In this document: one piece after another, positions 58,770 through 64,000 of the stretch
Layout: each line of letters starts with the position of its first letter
How positions within the stretch are numbered: the first letter of the stretch is position 1
Source: Blasia pusilla
Lineage: Eukaryota; Marchantiophyta; Marchantiopsida; Blasiales
Direction: 5' to 3'
NCBI GenBank assembly: GCA_050084515.1
Contig: CM114272.1
Coordinates: forward strand, 13,764,001 to 13,828,000
DNA: 64,000 bases
The notes under the pieces: generated by a model
The model's database searches: none
Told to the model about the DNA's origin: nothing
The model's input: the letters and a program-made list of their open reading frames with translations, nothing else
Position numbers and translations under genes: made by a program

Positions 58770-59535
58770 TGTCGTGTGCATACACATCGTTACACAACAT
58801 ACATCGCTGTCACCGAACACACACACAAACACGCACGATCCCATGCTAACTCATGGCATCCAAACAACGAGACAAGAAGTACCAAAATATCTCTAATAAA
58901 GTAAGATCTAATCTCTCTCTACACAATCTCATACCATAGCTCTCCAAGGTGTGCACTCTCTTTCATGTCAAACCAAACCCACTCTCCTAATGAGAGGCTT
59001 GGGTTACACTCACAAGGCAAGGGACCATAGCTCCGCCGCCTCATGCCAAGAGGTTCAACAAAGAGAGAATGAGCTCTCAAGCTCTCTCTCCTTGGGATAT
59101 ATACCCTTCCCCTCTCCCAAGCTCTCTCCATGGTTACCTATTCTCCCAAGTCACCTCTTTGGCTCTTGACCTGATGTAGGAGGTCAAGGGCCACTTACCA
59201 AAAAATAGAAAGTCGATCATATACTCAAAATGGTACTTACTTGAAATAGTAAGTTCCTCAATATGACTCCAAATGAGCCAAAACGAAGGGGAAACCTGCT
59301 CTCTCAGGTTTCCCAGGGCCTCAACAGGTCATCCTCAACCTCCTAGGCCTGTCCTCCACTCCTCTTGAAGACGCTCTACTAGATCTCACCGATCTATCCT
59401 AAAGGACGTGACAGCTGTCATGCGCATACACGTCGCTACACAACATACATCGCTGTCACCGAACACAAACACGCACGATCCCATGCTAACTCATGGCATC
59501 CAAACGACGAGACAAGAAGTACCAAAATATCTCCA
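58770..59535 (-). repeat. 3' LTR of copy D, with repeated end modules
   Basis: On the minus strand: purine tract AGCTAGGGGGGAGAT, then a module of about 120 bp starting TGGAGATATTTTGG and ending GCATGACA (59,535-59,416), then a core starting TGTCACGTCCTTTAGG (from 59,413), then the module again ending GTGCACACGACA at 58,770. The arrangement equals that of copy B although most of the sequence differs. The solo LTR at 17.5 kb corresponds to core plus last module. Confidence 0.7.
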
Positions 59536-59729
59536 ATCTCCCCCCTAGCTGGTGATTAGATCCCTCTAACTCCAGATAGCCATCTATCCCTACCTACCAT
59601 GATATACATCTCTCGGACGCTAAGAGCAAGAAGGCCGGGTGCTCATGTGGCCCCATCGTTAGTCGCCTTCCTGTCATCCATGTCAAAGAAAAAGTCGGGA
59701 TCGAAACCTCCCTAGTATCTCCTCTATGT

Positions 59730-59864
59730 ACATCTAGGACACATCCATCGTCCCCGAGGAACCCTAGTGAGAGGTGGCGTCAGACATGCCATATGCCAAC
59801 CTCTCGAACAACCATCACAGACTAGCATCGTGGACGCACCACGGGCAGAACCACACAACATACA
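59730..59864 (-). pseudogene. Complete PHD finger at the C-terminus of copy D pol
   Basis: Spacing is C-x2-C-x11-C-x2-C-x4-H-x2-C-x14-C-x2-C (CMLC ... CDGCSRGWHMAC ... RWMCPRC), a textbook C4HC3 PHD finger with the conserved aromatic two residues before the last Cys pair. It is in the same frame as the integrase tail (LDVTAGRTILRVRDVLP), separated by about 60 codons with one TAA at 59,891-59,889, and the pol frame ends one codon after the last Cys (TAG 59,726). PHD fingers bind histone H3 tails. Its position is that of the chromodomain in chromoviruses. Confidence 0.85.
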
Positions 59865-60074
59865 ACGCAAGCCTGTAGGAACTAATGCTTAGCTCAGATC
59901 CATTGTACTATCAATGTTAGGAAGGTGACATGGTGCACAATTACGCACATGGTCCTTCCATACCATACCATCGCGCCCCTCCAGCAAGAGAACACCGGAT
60001 GGCAAAACGTCACGCACTCTCAGGATAGTGCGCCCTGCAGTCACATCCAGCGTCGTGGGTGTCGTCTGCTGCAA

Positions 60075-62624
60075 GTAGACATAATCTCCTGATGAAACCT
60101 CTAGATAGTTGGTCGATAACCACCACCCTGAATAGTCGCATACCTCAACGTATCTCGATGGTACGCAATCGCCAAGTTCTCGAACGCCATGGGCATCACT
60201 CTCCGAAACAACTCAGCCCTCTGAGAACATGCTCGCACCCATACATCTAGGTCATCAAGGTCCAACACCTCACCAGCATCTCGACGAATGGCCGCAGGTA
60301 AATCTAGCTCTCGGCCATAAAGTAGCAAGTACGGTGAAAAAGACGCTAAGGATGCCTGCCTGCTGAATCTGTATCCCATCGCCAACCATGGCAACTGGAG
60401 GTCCCAATCTCCTAGGTGCCCTCTCTGCAAGCCATACTTGCGTAAACCCCTCTTCACCATCTGCACAACTCTCTCCGCTAATCCATCCGCCTCGGGATGA
60501 TCTCGTCGTCGTCGCGGTGGTCGATCGGCCGATCACACAAGGCCTGGAACTCACCGCGAAACTCGTTACCCTAGTCTGTCAACACCTCAGCCGGTGCGCC
60601 ATAACGACTCGGCACTCTGTCAAGGAAGGCATAAGCTACTCCCTCACTCGCTTTGTCAGGCAATGCAACCAACTCGATCCACTTTGAGAAGTACTCGACC
60701 ATCACCAACACATAACGACTATGACGCTCCGTCAAAGGCAAAGGTCCTGAAAAATCCAAACTCCATCTATACCCTAAGCCCATGATCGGTAATGGATGCA
60801 ACTTTGGAGTTAGAGCATTGAACGATGCTCGGACCCGATCACACACCATGCACTTGGCAACAAATTGTTGAACGTCAATCTGCATGCCTCGCCACCAATA
60901 CTGAATCTGGAGCAAGTTGTACGTCCGCTTCATCCCAAAGTGACCCAACTCCTCGTGGGCATGCTCCAGTAGTCGTGCTCTCTGCGAAGGATGCGGCACT
61001 ACGCGTACTCTGCCATCCTCCCAAACCCTCAAAATATGTGTCCCCTCCCAACGGAACCGTCTGGCCCGCTGTAGGATCCGATCTCGCTCTCTAGCACCCA
61101 CAGTGCTCGTAACGCTGCCAGTACAAAGGTACTCCAAGACTACTCCATCATCATGAATATCTTGGCCACATGTCGTCTCCTCATTGGCCTCGGGATCCAA
61201 GGACTCTCCATTAGACCTCGCCATCGAAGTCTCCACACTCTGGCTTTCCATAGCCAACATGCCTGAATAGGCTGACGCGTGCCATCCTGGCACCAACTCC
61301 TCATCACTCTCTCCATGCCATCGAGCTCTAGTCGCATCTCGTTGACTCGGGCATGGGTTACGACTCAACCCATCTGCATCTTCGTTGAGCGTCCCAGGTC
61401 TATGTACCACCTGAAAATCATACTCTTGCAACAACAGAGCCCATCTCGTAAGCTTCCTTGTAAGCTTGTCGGACTCCATCAACCACTTCAGTGGTTGATG
61501 ATCAGTGATGATGGTAAAGGGGTTGCCGAATAAGTAACACCTGAAATGCGCCACATCCCACACCGCAGCCAAGCACTCACCCTCATACGAAGTGTACCTT
61601 GCCTCTGCAGCGTTGTTCGAGCATCTAGCGTAAGCCACCACGAACTCTCGTGATCCACCTTGGTCAGCAAGGTCAGTGGCTTCGCAATCGAACTAAATCC
61701 CTTGACGTATCGCCAATAGAAGTTTGCCAATCCCATGAATGCGCGAACCCGGCTCACATCTGTAGGGCTTGGAATGCGTGAGATAGCCTCTACCTTCGTT
61801 TGCTGAACACCAAGGCCCCCTAGATATATCGTATGACCCAAGTAATCAATCTGGTCGTAGAAGAACTTGCACTTGCCAGGATGTAGCTTCAGCCCATGTA
61901 ATTGCAATCGTCGAAACACCTCCTCTAGATGTCGCTCATGCTCCTCGACCGTGGCGCTAAAGACTACAATGTCATCATTATAACACCTAGCAAAATCTAG
62001 ACCAGCCAAAATCCTATCCATGACCCTCTGAAACTCAGCCAGGGCCTTCTTTAACCCAAATGGTAAGAACCGCCACTAGTACAAACAATCCTTCCCGTGA
62101 GGATCGATGCCCCAAAATGCCATTTTCTGCCTGTTCTCCAATCTGATAGGCGACTGATGGTATCCGGCTCGCAAATCCAATGAACTGAAGACCTTTGCGT
62201 GACCAATTGCATCAAAGATCTCCTCAGGGATGGGCATGGCATACCTATCGGACTTCGTCTGCCGATTGGTAGGTCGGTAATCCCCACACATCCGCCTATC
62301 CGTCCAGTTGCCATGCACATCCTTCTTGGCGGGCATGACAGTGGCAGATGCATACTCCCCATGCGACATCTCCACTAGTCCTGCTTTGACCAAGTCCTGG
62401 TTCCTACTGTGAATCAGAGCCATCTCCATATCATTGTACCTGTAGGGTCGTCGGAAGAACGGCGTATCACTCGACAACTCAATGTGGATCCCTGGTCCCT
62501 TCAGCGTACCCAAATCCTCCATGCTAAACGCAAAGCAGTTCCTATAACTCCTGAGGAACTGATGTATTCGGCGCCGCTCTCCTCCTGTCAACTTAGGGCC
62601 CATATATGGCTCCCAAGTCTCCAT
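60075..62624 (-). pseudogene. Copy D reverse transcriptase, RNase H and integrase
   Basis: RT starts METWEPYMGPKL (62,624). A TAG at 62,078-62,076 replaces Gln in YQWRFLPFG, at the same site as in copy B. The polymerase centre reads CYNDDIVVFS, with Asn for the usual Ile. RNase H has SYEGECLAAVWDV. Integrase has the finger HEELGHFGMKRT ... CMVCDRVRA and the core LDFSGPLPL and LTD; the third acidic residue lies near 60,480 in a frameshifted part (EADGLAERVVQ). The C-terminus RRDAGEVLDLDDLDVWV runs on to the tail before the PHD finger. Confidence 0.85.
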
Positions 62625-62660
62625 CGTGACTATAGTAGGACTCTCTGGCGCGGGTATCGG

Positions 62661-62669
62661 TGGTTGCTA
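62661..62669 (-). promoter_or_regulatory. Candidate readthrough stop TAG-CAA-CCA, copy D
   Basis: TAG (62,669-62,667) ends the methyltransferase frame and RT continues in the same frame, with its first Met 15 codons later. CAA CCA fits CAR-YYA exactly. The neighbouring sequence is otherwise open. Confidence 0.55.
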
Positions 62670-63900
62670 TGGTGCAATCCCCTCTCGAACAACAACACTC
62701 GGCCGCTCTCCTGCAGCCAACTGCAAACTCTGATCTCCTCCACGTGCAGTGCCCGAAACCACGCTAGATGTTGTGGCTATCATCTCCTTGCGTACCTGCA
62801 AAACATCCCAAGAAGTCCAAGGGTGTCTCTCCCGATCTCCTCGGGTCTCGCCCCCAGCCATTGCCTCCACCGTCTCAGTAGGCATGGGGCTTACCAACGC
62901 AACCGCTGTGATCTGTCGCGATCTCATACGACGCTTCTCACCACTCCCAAGCTGAGGATCCATGTCAAGCAGTTCAGGTCCATCGCCTGACCCAAGACAT
63001 GGCGTCGTGATGCCTTTGACACTGACGGTACTGTCGTCACTCCTGTGGGAAATCCCATCGATCGCTCTCTCTCATCGGCATTGGGCTCCACTAACCGTTG
63101 AACCTGGTCATCCCAAACCAAGCCAGGACCGGCCTCCTTGTATGCATAGGAAGCGGGAAAACTCACAAACATGGGCAAGGCTGCCCGCGGCCTGCCTACC
63201 CTGTTGACCACAATCAACGGTGGTTGATCATCGTGCCTCACTGCCTGTGATCGACGACCTGGATTAGAATGGAATCCACTAACAAATGGGAGGGGCGCTC
63301 CACTCTTGCATACGCCCTCTCTAACACTGCATGGGGCACCAAGTTGGTCCACCATAGACGCGGGCGATGGGCTCTAGAACCTACACTCGCCCCATCCAAG
63401 AACACTACTGGGCCAATCCAGACACGCACCTGATGAGCACTCGTCACCAGCCGTGACCGGGAGTCTCCTAAGATCAGCACATTCTCCAGAATGTAGGTTG
63501 GAGAATGAGACTGGTGCTCCTGCAACTGCCGTAAGACCCTCAACATCTCCCAAAAAAACCTGGACCGAGTGTCAGCCAACCCGCTGCCTCGTCCAGCACT
63601 CAACTCCTGACATGGCCAACCGGAAATGACCAAATCAATGGTCCCTACCCGCTCTAAGTCCTGCGCCCCCAACAACGAAATATCCCTCAGTAGGGAACTT
63701 TGATACCCCTGTACTGCGGACGCAGACAATAAGTCGGGAAAATGTAGGCATAACTGTGCCACATGCCATAGTGAGACGCGCCTCGCAACGTCATCACTCT
63801 CCACATACAGGTATTGCTGTACTCACACTCTTGCCAGCAAAACAACAGCTAACCCAGTGCTAATCCCTCCAAAGAGATCTAACACTCGAATACCCTCCTC
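62670..63900 (-). pseudogene. DNMT3-like C5 cytosine methyltransferase domain, copy D
   Basis: Motifs: I, VLDLFGGISTGL (63,884-63,849); II, YLYVESDD (63,815); III/IV, TIDLVISGWPCQEL (63,640-63,599), catalytic Cys kept; FFWEMLRVLRQL; VI, YILENVLILGD (63,500-63,465); VIII, RAHRPRLWW (63,378-63,352); then, after a frameshift near 63,240, ERERSMGF and HVLGQAMDLNCLTWIL (63,010-62,955). It is the least damaged MTase in the window: one TGA before QQYLY and one frameshift. Motif order and the AHRxR..WxN motif favour DNMT3 over DRM. Confidence 0.85.
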
Positions 63901-64000
63901 TAGGGTACACCACACAATGGGTGTGGTATCCAAGGGTGTCATCGTAGCACTCCCTGCTACCTCGGTTCCTCAGACCCATCACGCTCCGATGCAAACGCCT

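Larger units (their letters stand above)
58770..64000 (-). mobile_element. MTase-gypsy copy D (runs off the right end)
   Basis: Right to left: methyltransferase (63,900-62,670), TAG junction (62,669), RT (62,624-61,690), RNase H (61,690-61,370), integrase (61,370-60,000), a complete PHD finger (59,864-59,730), purine tract and LTR. Gag, protease and the 5' LTR lie beyond 64,000. Frameshifts near 63,240-63,350, 61,530-61,680 and 60,560, and stops at 62,076, 60,100 and 59,889, show it is not autonomous, but it keeps more of the C-terminus than any other copy here. Confidence 0.9.

Overview
The window looks like nuclear DNA of a streptophyte, most likely a land plant and probably not a flowering plant. 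The evidence is an intact 11-exon gene on the minus strand with plant-style introns and a telo-box upstream, a fragment of a plasma-membrane H+-ATPase (P3A type), a chromovirus with the usual plant initiator-Met primer site, and long GA/CT and TAA microsatellites. I cannot name the genus. Apart from the one intact gene, almost everything is transposable-element sequence, much of it broken by stops and frameshifts.

Layout. 0-2.6 kb: short GC-rich palindromes and a decayed minus-strand transposase with a zinc finger. 2.7-8.4 kb: a decayed intron-containing gene with a TATA box that joins a ParB-like domain to a beta-class (N4-cytosine or N6-adenine) DNA methyltransferase. Its promoter region and two of its introns hold arrays of a 27-bp palindrome spaced about 56-67 bp apart. 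10.2-14.75 kb: copy A of a Ty3/gypsy family carrying a C5 cytosine methyltransferase (MTase). 16-21.3 kb: a decayed minus-strand DNA-transposon gene split by a solo LTR. 21.8-38.3 kb: copy B of the MTase-gypsy family, interrupted at 23,346-30,646 by a younger chromovirus (element E) with a perfect 5-bp target duplication. 39.5-42.1 kb: microsatellites around an H+-ATPase pseudogene fragment. 42.6-45.35 kb: copy C, truncated. 45.4-46.3 kb: a copia-like remnant. 47.9-56.8 kb: the intact host gene. 58.8-64.0 kb: copy D on the minus strand, running off the window.

The main find is the MTase-gypsy family. Between protease and reverse transcriptase it carries a cytosine-5 methyltransferase with motifs I, IV, VI, VIII and X in the normal order, most like DNMT3. 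At the extreme C-terminus of pol, where chromoviruses carry a chromodomain, copy D has a complete C4HC3 PHD finger and copy B has part of one. At the junction between the MTase and RT all four copies have a TAG followed by CAA or CAG, and three of the four fit TAG-CAR-YYA, the leaky stop context known from tobacco mosaic virus. My inference is an element that makes Gag-protease-MTase as its main product and adds RT-RNaseH-integrase-PHD by stop-codon readthrough, so that it carries both a DNA-methylation writer and a likely histone-tail reader. Methyltransferase capture by retrotransposons is already reported for charophyte algae and dinoflagellates; I do not know of a report of the PHD finger or the readthrough junction. 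The ParB-methyltransferase gene near the left end is a second, unrelated DNA-methylation gene of bacterial or phage type.
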